This document shows positions 1 to 8,827 of a stretch of 64,000 bases of DNA, piece by piece (within the stretch, counting starts at the first letter, position 1; each line of letters opens with the position of its first letter). The position numbers were made by a program, and so were the translations under genes. The notes under the pieces were generated by a model. The model was not told the origin of the DNA, ran no database searches, and worked only from the letters and a program-made list of their open reading frames with translations. The stretch comes from Clostridiales bacterium (GTDB lineage: Bacteria > Bacillota > Clostridia > Christensenellales > Aristaeellaceae). The stretch spans positions 434,001 to 498,000 of the forward strand of contig SVHA01000001.1 of the NCBI GenBank assembly GCA_015056085.1, given 5' to 3'.

Positions 1-1063
1 TCACCACCGGCACAAACACGCCGGACACCCGGTCGGCAATCTTGGCAATGGGCGCTTTGGTCGCCGCGGCGTCAGACACCATGCGGATGATCTGCCCCAG
101 GGTGCTGTCCTCCCCTACCCGGGTGGCCCGGCAGCGGATAAACCCGGTGCGGTTGATGGTGGCGCCGGAGACTTCGTCGCCTTCCGCCTTGTCCACCGGC
201 ACGGATTCCCCCGTCAGGGCGGATTCATCCACCGCCGTTTCGCCGGAAATCACCACGCCGTCCACAGGGATTCTCTCGCCGGGGCGGACAATGAACACAT
301 CCCCCGGCTTCACCTGTTCCAGCGGGACTTCCGTTTCCACGCCATCAATGTCTAACACGGCCGTTTCCGGCGAAAGATTCATCAGCCCCCGTAATGCATC
401 GGTGGTCTTTCCTTTGGCACGGGCTTCCAGCATCTTGCCCACGGTGATCAGCGCCAGAATCATGGCGGCGGATTCAAAGTACAGTTCGTGCATCAGGTGA
501 GCCGCATCCGCCCCGGGGGCCGTCATGCGGTACATGGTCACCACGCTGTAGAGGAAAGACACGCCGCTGCCCATGGCCACCAGCGTATCCATGTTGGGGC
601 TTTTGTTCATCAGCCCCTTGAAGCCATTGATGAAGAACTTGCGGTTGATGATCATCACGGCGATGCAAAGCAGCAGCTGCGTCAGCGCCAGGGCGATGTA
701 ATTGCCGGTGAAAAAGGCAGGCAGGGGCCAGCCCCACATGCCGTGACCCATGGACACATACATCAGCACCACAAGGAAGCCCAGGCTCGCTATCAACCGG
801 CGGCGCAGACGGGGCGTTTCCTTGTCAGCCAGGGCGTCTTCTTCTGATTTTTTCGGGGCAGCGGCGCCCTTTTCGCTGGCGCCGTACCCGGCAGCCGTCA
901 CGGCACTGATGATGGCAGCCGCATCCGCCGTGCCTTCCACGCCCATGGCGCCGGTGAGCAGATTCACCGACACGCTGCTGACGCCTTCCACGGCGCTGAC
1001 GGCCTTTTCCACCCGGGCGGAACACGCCGCACAGGACATCCCCGTTACAGAGAATTGCTTCAT
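1..1063 (-). CDS. copA: Copper-translocating P-type ATPase, 3' end beyond the window
   Basis: P1B-type ATPase that would export Cu(I) across the cytoplasmic membrane. Translated from the ATG at 1063, it opens with a heavy-metal-associated domain carrying GMSCAAC (about residues 7-13), followed by several hydrophobic segments and an actuator domain with ALTGES near residue 285. The frame is still open at position 1, so the phosphorylation (DKTG) and nucleotide-binding domains lie outside the window. It starts 10 bases after the csoR stop codon and is almost certainly cotranscribed with it from the CsoR-controlled promoter. The TGES and CxxC motifs make the family certain. Copper rather than another soft metal is inferred from the csoR neighbour. 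Confidence 0.93.
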   Translation of the reverse strand, partial: MKQFSVTGMSCAACSARVEKAVSAVEGVSSVSVNLLTGAMGVEGTADAAAIISAVTAAGYGASEKGAAAPKKSEEDALADKETPRLRRRLIASLGFLVVLMYVSMGHGMWGWPLPAFFTGNYIALALTQLLLCIAVMIINRKFFINGFKGLMNKSPNMDTLVAMGSGVSFLYSVVTMYRMTAPGADAAHLMHELYFESAAMILALITVGKMLEARAKGKTTDALRGLMNLSPETAVLDIDGVETEVPLEQVKPGDVFIVRPGERIPVDGVVISGETAVDESALTGESVPVDKAEGDEVSGATINRTGFIRCRATRVGEDSTLGQIIRMVSDAAATKAPIAKIADRVSGVFVPVV

Positions 1064-1073
1064 GTCAGATTCC

Positions 1074-1370
1074 TCACTTCATCAGCATCTGCAGCACTTC
1101 ACACAGTTCCTGCGCCGTATCTTCCTTGCCGTTTTGCAGGTCCTGCGCCACGCAAGTGTGGATATGGTCGCTGAGCAGCGCCCGGTTGAAGGCCTTCAAA
1201 GCCGCCGCTGCCGCTGCAGACTGGGTCAGCACATCGGTGCAGTAGGCGTCCTGCTCCACCATGTTGCGGAGACCTCTGATCTGCCCCTCGAGGCGGCTGA
1301 GACGATTGCACAGCGCCCGCTTTTCCTCCGGGGTGCGCTGCTTTTTCCTGTTGGTGCAGCAAGTATCCAT
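1074..1370 (-). CDS. csoR: CsoR-family copper-sensing transcriptional repressor
   Basis: Small four-helix DNA-binding repressor (98 residues) that leaves its operator when it binds Cu(I). The start was placed at ATG 1370 because AGGAGG lies just upstream; a longer in-frame extension to 1424 would run back through the operator. The DUF156/CsoR signature is clear: [15 protein letters not shown], then a metal site made of Cys in [12 protein letters not shown] and His and Cys in SDHIHTCV. The very N-terminus adds a CC pair ([10 protein letters not shown]) whose role is unknown. It precedes copA in the same operon, and two matching pseudopalindromes sit over its promoter, so autoregulation is expected. 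Confidence 0.94.
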   Translation of the reverse strand: MDTCCTNRKKQRTPEEKRALCNRLSRLEGQIRGLRNMVEQDAYCTDVLTQSAAAAAALKAFNRALLSDHIHTCVAQDLQNGKEDTAQELCEVLQMLMK

Positions 1371-1422
1371 GTTATTTCCTCCTGTCAAGGCTTGTTTGCC
1401 TGTTGATTTTCCGCTTGATAGC

Positions 1423-1463
1423 ATACCCCTTCCGGGTATTGATATGATACCCCACGGGTGTAT
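1423..1463. promoter_or_regulatory. Double CsoR-type operator
   Basis: Two 17-base pseudopalindromes with the same architecture: ATACCCCTTCCGGGTAT at 1423-1439 and ATACCCCACGGGTGTAT at 1447-1463. Both have TACCC/GGGTA-like arms and a GC core typical of CsoR operators. They lie between and downstream of the -35/-10 boxes, with centres 24 bases apart. Confidence 0.8.
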
Positions 1464-1473
1464 GTTTTGTCAA
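1444..1473 (-). promoter_or_regulatory. csoR-copA promoter
   Basis: On the minus strand a perfect TTGACA -35 box (complement of 1468-1473) is followed after 18 bases by TATCAT (complement of 1444-1449). The spacer contains one of the two CsoR-type palindromes, which fits repression by blocking polymerase. Confidence 0.75.
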
Positions 1474-1483
1474 GGAATGCAAC

Positions 1484-1510
1484 AAAAAAGGGAGGGAATT
1501 TCTCCCTCCC
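1484..1510 (-). terminator. Rho-independent terminator after the five-SH3 gene
   Basis: GGGAGGG and CCCTCCC arms (1490-1509) form a hairpin that on the minus strand is followed by six U residues (complement of 1484-1489). It lies between the SH3-protein stop codon at 1550 and the csoR promoter, and so insulates the two units. Confidence 0.8.
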
Positions 1511-1549
1511 CGCAATGTATCGCAAAAGTGCTGAAGGCGCTTTTTTTGA

Positions 1550-2695
1550 TTACTTCAGGAATGCCGACATCATATACCCGGCATGACCGTTCCACAGTAC
1601 CTTCGTCCAGATGTCACCCGGCACCAGCACCACCACTCTGTCGCCGTGGGGGACGGTGGCCTGTATGTTGGCCGGATTCTTCATCGGCTCGGAACGCAGG
1701 TACACAAAGGTTCTGTCGGGGTGCATCACCGTTTTGTAGGGGATGGACGGCAGGTTGTTAAGCGACAGGTACTCGGTCATCATGTAGCCTGCCACGCCGG
1801 ATTGATTCACCACCTGGCACCATTCCGTGCCCTGGGCAAGCACCCACAGTTTGGCGCCGTTCATGTATTGCCCCAGCACCCTGCTGGTGGTGGATGCGCT
1901 CTGGCGGAAGTTGAGCACCTGGGTGGGTTTGGGGTTGTTGACCAGAGCGTAGGCTTCCGTGCTTTGGGTGGCGGAAGTCCCCTGCTGCTGATGAATGACC
2001 GGCGGGATGATTTCATCCTTCAGGAAGGAGGCGTCCACAAAGCCCTCGGCGCCCTCCACCGATACCTGACACCAGTCGTTGCCCCGGGCCAGCACCATGA
2101 CGTAGGAGCCATGCTGCAGTTTCTTCACCACATTGTAGGAGTATCCCGGGCCCTGACGCAGGTTAAGGGGCTTTTTGTCGGCAGTTTGAACCGTAGCGAC
2201 TTCCCCGGAGAAGGTCATGTTGGTTTCCCGGATGTATTCCTCCCGGAAGTATCCCCACTGGCCGTTGAGTTCCACATTGTACCAGCCGTTGGAGCGGCTG
2301 ATGAGCCTGCAGGGCACGCCGTTGTAATACTGTCCCAGCACCGTGGCGGTGTAGGAAGGTGACTGGCGCAGGTTGAGGTAGCTGGTGGCCTTGGGGTTGT
2401 TCACAATGCCCACCGCACCCCAGCTTTTATGGGGGATTCTCACAAAGGAGGTGCTCATGTAGCCCTGCTTGCCATCAGGCGTTTTGACCTGATAAAAGCC
2501 GTTTTGCTCCCCGATGATCTCCATCCATGTGCCGGGCACATAGGAGCCCAGCCAGCCACCACTGCCGCTGGGGGATTGCCGCAGATTGGTGTATCCGCTG
2601 CCCGTCACCAGACCAAATTCAGCCAGAGCCGCCGTCATCAGCACTGCGGACATCACCAGCAGCACCATCATCAGCCGGGCTATCTTTTTCATCAT
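1550..2695 (-). CDS. Secreted protein with five bacterial SH3 domains
   Basis: 381 residues. A Sec signal peptide (about residues 1-25, cut near ALAEF) is followed by five SH3b-type repeats of 55-70 residues, each with an LRQSPS-like entry, a G-x-Y/F-N-G turn and a W-x-V...GYM/F exit. No catalytic domain, LPxTG motif or membrane anchor is visible. Such repeats usually bind cell-wall peptides or glycans, so a wall-associated structural or adaptor role is an inference. Start ATG 2695 is preceded by GAGGAGG. It has its own terminator at about 1490 and is divergent from the dipeptidase gene. A larger relative with the same repeat type lies at 23045-25597. Confidence 0.85.
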   Translation of the reverse strand: MMKKIARLMMVLLVMSAVLMTAALAEFGLVTGSGYTNLRQSPSGSGGWLGSYVPGTWMEIIGEQNGFYQVKTPDGKQGYMSTSFVRIPHKSWGAVGIVNNPKATSYLNLRQSPSYTATVLGQYYNGVPCRLISRSNGWYNVELNGQWGYFREEYIRETNMTFSGEVATVQTADKKPLNLRQGPGYSYNVVKKLQHGSYVMVLARGNDWCQVSVEGAEGFVDASFLKDEIIPPVIHQQQGTSATQSTEAYALVNNPKPTQVLNFRQSASTTSRVLGQYMNGAKLWVLAQGTEWCQVVNQSGVAGYMMTEYLSLNNLPSIPYKTVMHPDRTFVYLRSEPMKNPANIQATVPHGDRVVVLVPGDIWTKVLWNGHAGYMMSAFLK

Positions 2696-2802
2696 GGGGA
2701 TTCCTCCTCGGGAAGTTCGTCACCCATACAACGGCGCAGAGAAAGATTTTCTTCCAGCGAAATCCAAAAATGCGAAACATTTTGGGGCGCACTCAGGTGG
2801 AT

Positions 2803-2831
2803 TTGCCCTTTTGGGCGATTTGGTGTATCAT
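2803..2831 (+). promoter_or_regulatory. Promoter of the D-Ala-D-Ala dipeptidase gene
   Basis: TTGCCC (2803-2808), 17-base spacer, TATCAT (2826-2831), 25 bases ahead of the chosen ATG. Sigma-A-like, with a moderate -35 box. Confidence 0.55.
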
Positions 2832-2855
2832 GGTGGCAGAAAGGAAGTGACGTTC

Positions 2856-3464
2856 ATGCTGCCGCAAGGCTTTATTGATTTGGCTGAGGCTATTCCCGGC
2901 ATCCGGACGGACGTCCGCTATGCCACGTGCCGCAACCTGACAGGGCATCCCCTCGCCGGGTATCGGGCAGGAAAGGCCATCGCCACCCTGCAAGTCGCCG
3001 AGGCGCTGAAAACCTGCTTTGACGAGGCCACCCAGATGGGCTGCGGGCTGCTGATTTTCGATGCCTACCGCCCGCAAAAAGCGGTGGATGATTTCGTCAG
3101 GTGGAGTCAGCAGCCGGAGGACGAAACCCAGCGAAAAGCGTATTATCCCACACTCCGCAAGGAAGACCTGTTCCCCCTGGGGTACATCGCCGCAAAGTCG
3201 GGGCACTCCCGGGGCAGCACCATCGACCTGACGCTGACGGACGCATCCGGTCAGCCGCTGGACATGGGCACGGACTTTGACTTCATGGATGACCTGAGCC
3301 ACCACGGCGCTATGGGGCTGACGGAACATCAGCAGGAAAACCGCAGACTGCTTTTGTCCATCATGGAAAAGGGCGGCTTTGTACCCTACGAAAACGAGTG
3401 GTGGCATTATCGCCTCAGGAATGAGCCCTATCCCGACACCTATTTTGACTTTGACATCCTGTGA
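2856..3464 (+). CDS. ddpX: D-alanyl-D-alanine dipeptidase (VanX/DdpX family)
   Basis: Zinc metallopeptidase of family M15D that hydrolyses D-Ala-D-Ala. 202 residues from ATG 2856, chosen for the AAGGAAG site upstream; a longer in-frame start would run through the promoter. The zinc/catalytic signatures are intact: SGHSRGSTIDLTL (the SxHxxGxxxD motif) in the middle and ENEWWHYRL (catalytic Glu, zinc His) near the C-terminus, plus FDAYRPQKA. No vanH/vanA/vanS homologs are nearby, so this is more likely a peptidoglycan-turnover or nutrient-salvage enzyme than a resistance gene. A D-Ala-D-Ala carboxypeptidase is encoded 3.4 kb away. Confidence 0.9.
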   Translation: MLPQGFIDLAEAIPGIRTDVRYATCRNLTGHPLAGYRAGKAIATLQVAEALKTCFDEATQMGCGLLIFDAYRPQKAVDDFVRWSQQPEDETQRKAYYPTLRKEDLFPLGYIAAKSGHSRGSTIDLTLTDASGQPLDMGTDFDFMDDLSHHGAMGLTEHQQENRRLLLSIMEKGGFVPYENEWWHYRLRNEPYPDTYFDFDIL

Positions 3465-3579
3465 GTGTATTTTCTGTGTGTTTTCCTCCCGGAAAGCCCC
3501 GCAAAAGAGGAAAATCATGGTAAAATAGACGCAGGTGAATCAACACCCCCTCTACTGCTTGAATGAAAGGATGATCCCG

Positions 3580-4962
3580 ATGCTGGACCAGAACATCGCA
3601 AGGGAAGTGCTGCAGGAAGCTGTGCGTACCGGCGGCGACTTTGCGGAAATCTTTATGGAAGACAGGATCGACCACAATATCGCCATGCGCTCCCGCCTGA
3701 TTGAAAACGTGGGCAGCAACCGCCTCCACGGCGCAGGTATCCGTGTGCTCAGCGGCACCAACGCCGTGTATGTCTACACCAATGATACCTCCCGGCAGGG
3801 GCTGATGAACTGCGCCCGTCAGGCCGCCGCTGCCGTGAGAAGCGGCAAGGGCTGCATCGTGGCGCCCTTCATCGCCAGGGATGCTTCCCGGCCTGAAGAA
3901 TTCCGCCTCCTGCCCACGGACGTCAAGGCCGATGTGAAGGCCGACAAGGTGCGTCAGGCAGAAGCCGCCGCCCGTGCCGTTTCCAATGAAATCGTGCAGG
4001 CGTCTGTCAACTACACAGACAGCGTGCAGGACGTGCTGATCTGCAACACCGAGGGCACCTTCGTCACTGACCGCCGCGTGTGGACGAGAATGTCCTGCGG
4101 CGTGGTGGCCAGCGACGGCGTGGAAAACCAGTCCGGCAGCGAGAGCCCCGGCGCCATGATGGGCTTTGAACTGTTTGACGAGCGGGTTGACCCCGAACAG
4201 GTGGGCCGCACCGCCGCCACCCAGGCCGTCACCATGCTCCATGCCCCTGTGTGCCCCGCCGGCATCATGCCCGTGGTGATCGACAACGGCTTTGGCGGCG
4301 TGATCTTCCACGAAGCCTGCGGTCATTCTCTGGAAGCCACCAGCGTGGGCATCGGCGCCAGCGAATTCTGCGGCAAACTGGGCCAGCGTGTAGCCCCCGA
4401 CTGCGTCACCGCCATTGACGACGGCACCCCCGCCAACGAGTGGGGTTCCCTCCACGTGGATGACGAAGGCACCGCCACCACCAAGCTGGTGCTGATCGAA
4501 AACGGCATCCTCAAAAATTACATGATCGACCGCCTTGGCTCCCGCCGGATGAATATGCCCATGACCGGCTCCGGCCGCCGCCAGTCCTACGCCTTTGCCC
4601 CCACCAGCCGGATGCGCAACACCTATATCGCCCCCGGCACCGACGACGAGAAGGAAATGATCGCCACCATGGGCGACGGCCTGTATGCCCGCAAGATGGG
4701 CGGCGGCTCCGTCAACCCCGCCACGGGCGAATTCAACTTCGCCGTCAACGAAGGTTATCTGGTCAAGGACGGCAAGATCGCCCATCCCGTCAGAGGCGCC
4801 TCCCTTATTGGCAGGGGCAGCGAAGTGCTCATGCGCATTGACCGGGTCGGCAGCGACCTGCAGTGCGCCCAGGGTATGTGCGGCTCCCTCAGCGGCTCTG
4901 TGCCCACCAACGTGGGTCAGCCGATGATCCGTGTGTCCAGCCTCACCGTGGGCGGACGCTGA
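3580..4962 (+). CDS. tldD: TldD-like metalloprotease subunit
   Basis: 460-residue member of the TldD/PmbA (U62) family, whose heterodimers degrade unfolded peptides and in some species mature ribosomal peptides. The zinc-binding HEACGH motif characteristic of the active TldD subunit is at about residues 246-251, followed by the usual glycine-rich C-terminal half. Start ATG 3580 is spaced about 8 bases from AAAGG; an upstream in-frame start at 3535 lacks such a site. The partner gene begins 17 bases after the stop, so the two form one operon. No RiPP precursor or modification gene is visible next to it. Confidence 0.92.
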   Translation: MLDQNIAREVLQEAVRTGGDFAEIFMEDRIDHNIAMRSRLIENVGSNRLHGAGIRVLSGTNAVYVYTNDTSRQGLMNCARQAAAAVRSGKGCIVAPFIARDASRPEEFRLLPTDVKADVKADKVRQAEAAARAVSNEIVQASVNYTDSVQDVLICNTEGTFVTDRRVWTRMSCGVVASDGVENQSGSESPGAMMGFELFDERVDPEQVGRTAATQAVTMLHAPVCPAGIMPVVIDNGFGGVIFHEACGHSLEATSVGIGASEFCGKLGQRVAPDCVTAIDDGTPANEWGSLHVDDEGTATTKLVLIENGILKNYMIDRLGSRRMNMPMTGSGRRQSYAFAPTSRMRNTYIAPGTDDEKEMIATMGDGLYARKMGGGSVNPATGEFNFAVNEGYLVKDGKIAHPVRGASLIGRGSEVLMRIDRVGSDLQCAQGMCGSLSGSVPTNVGQPMIRVSSLTVGGR

Positions 4963-4979
4963 GAAAGGGGTTGAAGAGA

Positions 4980-6320
4980 ATGGATATGAATCTGTTTACC
5001 GACCTGCTGCTGCAAAAGGCAAAGGAAGCCGGCATCGATCCGGCGGAAGTGTATTATAACGCAGCGGACAGTTTCCGGGCCGGCGCCCGGGAAGGCGAAA
5101 TCGAGAGCTATCAGGTGTCCACGTCTGCAGGACTTTCCCTGCGGGGCAGCGTGGGTGGTAAGATGGGCTACGCCTCCACCCAGGCCTTCGACGAGGACGC
5201 CATCACCCAGCTGATTCAGGGCGTGAAGGAATCCGCCGCCCTGGTGGAATCCGCCGAGCAGGATGAAATTTTCGAAGGCGAAGAATCCTACCCCGTGCTG
5301 CCCGAAAGCGACAGCGACCTGGAAGGCATTTCCGCCGAAGAAAAATTGAACCTGTGCCTGGAAATCGACAAGAAGACCAAGGCGGGCGACCCCCGCATTG
5401 CCCAGGTGCAGCGGGCCATGGTGGCCACCGCCAAGGGCACGCTGCTGCTGAAAAACTCCTACGGCCTGAACCTGAAGGACGAAGGCTCCACGGCTTCCGC
5501 CATGGTGAGCTGCATTTCCCGGGACGAAGGCGCTTCCGAGATTGGCTTCGGCTTTGCGGTGGGCAACCGCTTTGACAGCCTGGATGCGGACAAAATCGCC
5601 GCTGACGCCGTCAAGATGGCCACCGAGCGCCTCCATTCCACCAGCCTGCCTACGGGCGAATACCGGGTGATCTTCAATCACGAGGCCATGAGCGACCTGC
5701 TGGGCGTGTTCTGCAGCGTCTTCTCCGCCGACCGGGCCCAGCAGAATCTCTCTCTGCTGGCGGGCAAGGAAGGGCAAACCATCGCCAGCGACGTGGTGAC
5801 CATCATGGACGACCCGTTGCTTCCGGGCGGCCGCTCCACCAGCACTTTTGACGCCGAAGGCACCGCCAGCCGCACCAAGGCCATCGTGGACAAGGGCGTG
5901 CTGACCACCCTGCTTCACAACCGCAAGACGGCCCGCAAGCAGGGCGTGGCCTCCACCGGCAATGCCGTGCGCGCCGGATACACCTCCCCCGTGGCGGTGG
6001 GCCCCACCAACTTCTTCATCAAGCCCGGCGAAAAGACGCTGGACGAGCTCATCGCCCAGGTGGAAAACGGCGTGGTGATCGAGGACCTGGGCGGCCTGCA
6101 CGCCGGCGCCAACGCTGCCAGCGGCGACTTCTCCCTCATCGCCAAGGGCTACACTGTCAAGGACGGCCAGCGTGACCACGCCGTGAGCCAGATCACCGTG
6201 GCGGGCAACTTCTATCAGCTGCTGAAGAACATCCGCTGCGTCGCCAATGACATCATCTTCTCCAACAGCGTGTGCAGCCCCTCCGTGGATGCCGGCGTGC
6301 TGAAACTCTCCGGGCAGTGA
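4980..6320 (+). CDS. pmbA: PmbA/TldE-like partner subunit
   Basis: 446 residues, the second member of the TldD-PmbA pair. It shares the family fold (N-terminal half RAGAREGEIESYQVSTS, C-terminal half with GGLHAGANAASGDFS) but has no HExxxH motif, which is what distinguishes TldE/PmbA from TldD. Start ATG 4980 follows GAAAGGGG; an in-frame extension back to 4863 would overlap tldD. The substrate cannot be told from the sequence. Confidence 0.92.
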   Translation: MDMNLFTDLLLQKAKEAGIDPAEVYYNAADSFRAGAREGEIESYQVSTSAGLSLRGSVGGKMGYASTQAFDEDAITQLIQGVKESAALVESAEQDEIFEGEESYPVLPESDSDLEGISAEEKLNLCLEIDKKTKAGDPRIAQVQRAMVATAKGTLLLKNSYGLNLKDEGSTASAMVSCISRDEGASEIGFGFAVGNRFDSLDADKIAADAVKMATERLHSTSLPTGEYRVIFNHEAMSDLLGVFCSVFSADRAQQNLSLLAGKEGQTIASDVVTIMDDPLLPGGRSTSTFDAEGTASRTKAIVDKGVLTTLLHNRKTARKQGVASTGNAVRAGYTSPVAVGPTNFFIKPGEKTLDELIAQVENGVVIEDLGGLHAGANAASGDFSLIAKGYTVKDGQRDHAVSQITVAGNFYQLLKNIRCVANDIIFSNSVCSPSVDAGVLKLSGQ

Positions 6321-6374
6321 TTTCTTCCCGGAAAGCACAGGTTTGTCCCCTCAACTTCACAAGGAGATACGGAC

Positions 6375-6785
6375 ATGAAGAAAGTTTGTCTGGCATGGCT
6401 GATGATTCTCCTGCTTGTGACCCTCTGCGGCTGCAATCACGGTTACATCAACAGTTATGCCGCCACCATCATGAGCACTTCCTGCAAAGGCGATGAAGCC
6501 AGCATGAAGTTTGATTCCTTTCAGGGAAGTTATCACTTCAAACTGCAAAGGGAGAGTGAAAAGGACAACGACCTTGAATGTGAAGCCGAACTGGAAAAAG
6601 GCACCATGAATGTGTACATCGGCACGGAAGGTGAAAAGGAACTGCTTTTCACCATCGCCGGCGGTGAATCCTTCGAGGAAGACCTGGTGCTTCAGGGAAA
6701 GTACGCTGAGGCTGACGCGTTCTACATCATCCTTGAATCGGAGGGCGCCTGCTCTGGCGGCGACTTCGAATTTGAAATCGACTGA
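6375..6785 (+). CDS. Small lipoprotein of unknown function
   Basis: 136 residues. The N-terminus KKVCLAWLMILLLVTLCGCN has a classic lipobox (LCGC), so Cys19 or the adjacent Cys would be lipidated and the protein held on the outer face of the membrane. The remaining 115 residues are acidic and soluble, rich in E/K/D, without a family I recognise. AAGGAGAT sits 7 bases ahead of the ATG. It follows pmbA by 54 bases and may be cotranscribed with tldD-pmbA. A strong terminator follows. Confidence 0.75.
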   Translation: MKKVCLAWLMILLLVTLCGCNHGYINSYAATIMSTSCKGDEASMKFDSFQGSYHFKLQRESEKDNDLECEAELEKGTMNVYIGTEGEKELLFTIAGGESFEEDLVLQGKYAEADAFYIILESEGACSGGDFEFEID

Positions 6786-6802
6786 ATCCTATAACACAAA
6801 AA

Positions 6803-6836
6803 AAAGCCGGTCTGTTTGAACACAGACCGGTTTTCC
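6803..6836. terminator. Bidirectional terminator
   Basis: CCGGTCTGT (6807-6815) and ACAGACCGG (6822-6830) form a perfect 9-bp stem with a six-base loop. An A-run lies on the left and TTTT on the right, so it can end both the lipoprotein transcript and the convergent dacA transcript, whose stop codon lies a few bases away. Confidence 0.88.
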
Positions 6837-6837
6837 T

Positions 6838-8004
6838 TTACCGCCAGTTCTTCAAGATGCGCTCCAGCCCCTCGATGAAACCGGGGCGAGGCACATCCGT
6901 GGCAGCGACGCAGTTGATCTTCGCCACCACCTGACCTTCCAGCAGCACACGGGCCACGCCCATCACATCCCCCGCCTTCACCGGCGCCTGTACGTTTTCC
7001 TTAAGTTCCAGTTCGATGGTGACGTCCTTCTGCTGACCGTTTTTCAGCAGCATCGACAGGCCGCTGCCCAGCGCCAGAGGCACTTCTTCAGCGCTGCCGC
7101 CCTTGACCGGCAGGGTTTGCCCCAGCAGGTCGCCCCGGTTGCACACCGTGATGCGCCGATAGGTAGCAAAGCCGTAATCCAGCATGGCCCGGGCTTCATC
7201 AAAGCGGGTCTGGCTCACCGGCGTGCCCAGCACCACCGCCACGAGGCGCATCCCGTTTTTCTCCGCCGTGGCGGAAAGGCAGTACTTCGCTGCGTCGGTG
7301 GAGCCTGTTTTCAGTCCGTCGCAGCCCTCATAAAACCGCACCAGCCGGTTGGTGTTGGTCAAATCCGTGACCCGGCCGCCGGGATGGGTCAGCTGATCCA
7401 TCCAGATGCTGGAATACTCCATGTATTTGGGGTGGCGGATGACCTCGCAGCTGAGGGTGCACACGTCCCGTGCGGTGGTGTACTGCCCCTCCTGCGGGTA
7501 GCCCGTGGCATTGACGAAATGGGTGTTGGTCATGCCCAGTTGCGCCGCCCGCTCGTTCATTTTTTCCGCAAAGAGAGCCTCCGTGCCACACAGATGCTCC
7601 GCCAGAGCCACAGCGGAATCATTGGCGCTGGCCATGATGGTGGTCATCAGCAGGTCTTCGAGGGAATAGGTCGCTCCTGCGTCCAGCAGCGCCTGAGAGC
7701 CCTTCATGGCGGCGGCGTTCTGGCTGATGGTGACGCTGTCCGTCAGGGCAACCTGCCCCTGTTCCACCGCTTCCAGCACCAAAAGCGCCGTCATCAGTTT
7801 GGTGATGGACGCCGCTTCCCGGCGCTCGTCAGCATTCTTCTCAAAGATGACAGCGCCGGTGGACGGCTCTGCCAAAACGGCGCTGGGTGAAGTCAACAAA
7901 AGCGGCTGACCTTCCTCCATAGGCTGGCCCGCCGCTTTTGCACCCAGCGGAATCATCAGCCCTGCACACACAAGCAGCGCCGCCATTTTCCGCAACATGG
8001 TCAT
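6838..8004 (-). CDS. Serine-type D-Ala-D-Ala carboxypeptidase (PBP5-like)
   Basis: 388-residue low-molecular-weight penicillin-binding protein that trims the terminal D-Ala from peptidoglycan stem peptides. Signal peptide over residues 1-25. The three S11 active-site motifs are present: SITK (SxxK), SAND (SxN) and KTGST (KTG). A C-terminal PBP5-like beta domain follows (LPVKGG...VTIELELKENVQAPVKAGD), but no obvious amphipathic membrane anchor beyond GLERILKNWR at the very end. Start ATG 8004 has GGAGGAAG just upstream. It lies 83 bases downstream of the SDR gene on the same strand and may be read through from it. DacA versus DacF is not resolvable. Confidence 0.9.
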   Translation of the reverse strand: MTMLRKMAALLVCAGLMIPLGAKAAGQPMEEGQPLLLTSPSAVLAEPSTGAVIFEKNADERREAASITKLMTALLVLEAVEQGQVALTDSVTISQNAAAMKGSQALLDAGATYSLEDLLMTTIMASANDSAVALAEHLCGTEALFAEKMNERAAQLGMTNTHFVNATGYPQEGQYTTARDVCTLSCEVIRHPKYMEYSSIWMDQLTHPGGRVTDLTNTNRLVRFYEGCDGLKTGSTDAAKYCLSATAEKNGMRLVAVVLGTPVSQTRFDEARAMLDYGFATYRRITVCNRGDLLGQTLPVKGGSAEEVPLALGSGLSMLLKNGQQKDVTIELELKENVQAPVKAGDVMGVARVLLEGQVVAKINCVAATDVPRPGFIEGLERILKNWR

Positions 8005-8087
8005 GATGCTTCCTCCTTCATGGTTCCTCAAGGGGATGATGTATCCTCATGATGGCCGGAAAGCACCGTTGTTATGCGATTTTTTGA

Positions 8088-8825
8088 TCAGATGACCAGT
8101 CCGCCGCTGACCCCCAGCACCTGCCCGGTGATGAAGGCAGCGTCCTCCCCTGCCAGGAAAGCCACTGCCCGGGCGGTTTCCTCCGGGGTGCCGATGCGGC
8201 AAAGAGGCGTTTCATCCGCAAGCGCCGCCCGGTCTTCTGCCGTCAGAGCACGATTCATGTCCGTGTCGATGACACCGGGGGTGATGCAGTTCACCCGCAC
8301 GCCGCTGGGGCCCACTTCTTTGGCGAGAGCCTTGGTCAGGCCGATCACCGCCGCCTTGGTGGCGGAATACGCCACCTCGCAGGATGCGCCCACCTCGCCC
8401 CACATACTGGACACATTCACGATGGCACCGCTCCTGCGGGAGATCATCCCCGGCAGCACTTCCCGGCAGGCATAGAAAACACCGGAGATGTTCACGCCCA
8501 GCAGAGTCTGCCACTCTTCGTCCGTCATGTCGGTCATCAGACCCACATGGGAAATGCCGGCGTTGTTCACCAGCACGTCAATGTGATGGTAGGTATCCAG
8601 CACCTTCTTAACCGCCTGACGCACCTGCTGGCTGTCGGACACATCCACCTGATGAAAGGCGACGTCCATGCCAGCCTGACGCAGTTCCCGGGTCAGCGCT
8701 TCCGCCTTTTCCACCTGATTGCGGCAGAAAAACACCACAGTATCGCCCTTTTGGGCAAACAGTCTCACACAGGCTTCGCCGATGCCCCGGCTGCCGCCGG
8801 TAATCAGCACCACTTTTCTTGCCAT
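8088..8825 (-). CDS. SDR-family oxidoreductase, FabG-like
   Basis: 245-residue short-chain dehydrogenase/reductase. The Rossmann TGGSRGIG motif lies near residues 9-16, NNAG follows at about 85, and the catalytic Ser...Tyr-x-x-x-Lys is complete (VSSMWGE then YSATK). The C-terminal FITGQVLGVSGG matches the 3-oxoacyl-ACP reductase (FabG) branch. Start ATG 8825 is used; GTG 8831 is an alternative. The ATG is 2 bases after the punA stop, so it is translationally linked to the nucleoside operon rather than to fatty-acid genes. Substrate therefore uncertain. Confidence 0.85.
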   Translation of the reverse strand: MARKVVLITGGSRGIGEACVRLFAQKGDTVVFFCRNQVEKAEALTRELRQAGMDVAFHQVDVSDSQQVRQAVKKVLDTYHHIDVLVNNAGISHVGLMTDMTDEEWQTLLGVNISGVFYACREVLPGMISRRSGAIVNVSSMWGEVGASCEVAYSATKAAVIGLTKALAKEVGPSGVRVNCITPGVIDTDMNRALTAEDRAALADETPLCRIGTPEETARAVAFLAGEDAAFITGQVLGVSGGLVI

Positions 8826-8827
8826 GG

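Noticed and set aside
2856-3464. Vancomycin resistance cluster
   Set aside because: Only the VanX-type dipeptidase is present; no vanH, ligase or two-component genes are nearby.
3580-6320. RiPP/microcin maturation locus around tldD-pmbA
   Set aside because: No precursor peptide, modification enzyme or exporter beside it; the pair is widely present as housekeeping genes.
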